DNA of 6,486 bases, from assembly GCA_934643765.1 (NCBI GenBank), contig CAKUCT010000113.1, positions 1 to 6,486 of the forward strand, written 5' to 3'. Source of the DNA: an uncultured Oscillospiraceae bacterium (GTDB lineage Bacteria; Bacillota; Clostridia; Oscillospirales; Oscillospiraceae). The position numbers and the translations under genes are program-made. How positions within the stretch are numbered: the first letter of the stretch is position 1; the number at the start of each line of letters is the position of its first letter. Below the pieces are notes generated by a model. The model made no database searches. It had not been told where the DNA came from and saw nothing but the letters and a program-made list of their open reading frames with translations. Below are positions 6,465 to 6,486 of the stretch, piece after piece.

Positions 6465-6486
6465 CCACAAAGGGAACCCCCAGGGG
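6465..6486. repeat. Probable half palindrome cut by the window edge
   Basis: The last bases, CCCCC (6477-6481), A, GGGG (6483-6486), are the visible centre of an inverted repeat. The left arm may extend back through CCACAAAGGGAA (6465-6476), but the matching right arm would lie outside the window. Confidence 0.35.

Noticed and set aside
6151..6468. A 105-codon minus-strand frame with a repeated SFFC motif
   Set aside because: It runs through palindromes, the candidate terminator and the operon promoter, starts at a GTG without a ribosome binding site, and its repeat comes from the 21-nt DNA repeat.

Overview
The window holds one gene cluster, read entirely on the minus strand, that carries cell-elongation (elongasome) genes of a Gram-positive bacterium. 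The most likely source is the Firmicutes/Clostridia, and probably an Oscillospirales-like (Ruminococcaceae-type) gut anaerobe. This rests on the gene order U32-maf-mreC-mreD-PBP2, strong AAGGAGG-type ribosome binding sites, a GC-rich coding bias combined with AT-rich palindromic intergenic DNA, and a long U32 protein. The taxonomic call is an inference; no marker gene is present.

The layout in transcription order runs from right to left. Positions 6117-6486 have no gene. They contain a dense set of short palindromes (6241-6486), one of which looks like a minus-strand intrinsic terminator (6277-6317), and an extended -10 promoter at 6177-6185. Next come a U32-family protein of 696 residues (6116-4026), a Maf nucleotide pyrophosphatase (3997-3419), MreC (3376-2540, TTG start), MreD (2509-2012) and penicillin-binding protein 2 (2008 to the left edge, truncated by the window after 669 codons). 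Gaps between genes are 28, 42, 30 and 3 nt with no terminator between them, so one transcript is likely.

MreC, MreD and PBP2 work together. MreC and MreD are membrane parts of the Rod complex that position and activate the PBP2 transpeptidase for side-wall peptidoglycan synthesis. Maf is a classic neighbour of mre genes and hydrolyses non-canonical or pyrimidine nucleotides. The U32 protein resembles RlhA-type RNA hydroxylase factors rather than a true protease. mreB, which usually precedes mreC, is missing: only 42 nt separate maf from mreC.

No clearly new system is visible. The points most worth a second look are the internal duplication and second cysteine set of the U32 protein, the absence of mreB, and the palindrome mosaic upstream of the operon, including a hairpin arm with two alternative partners.
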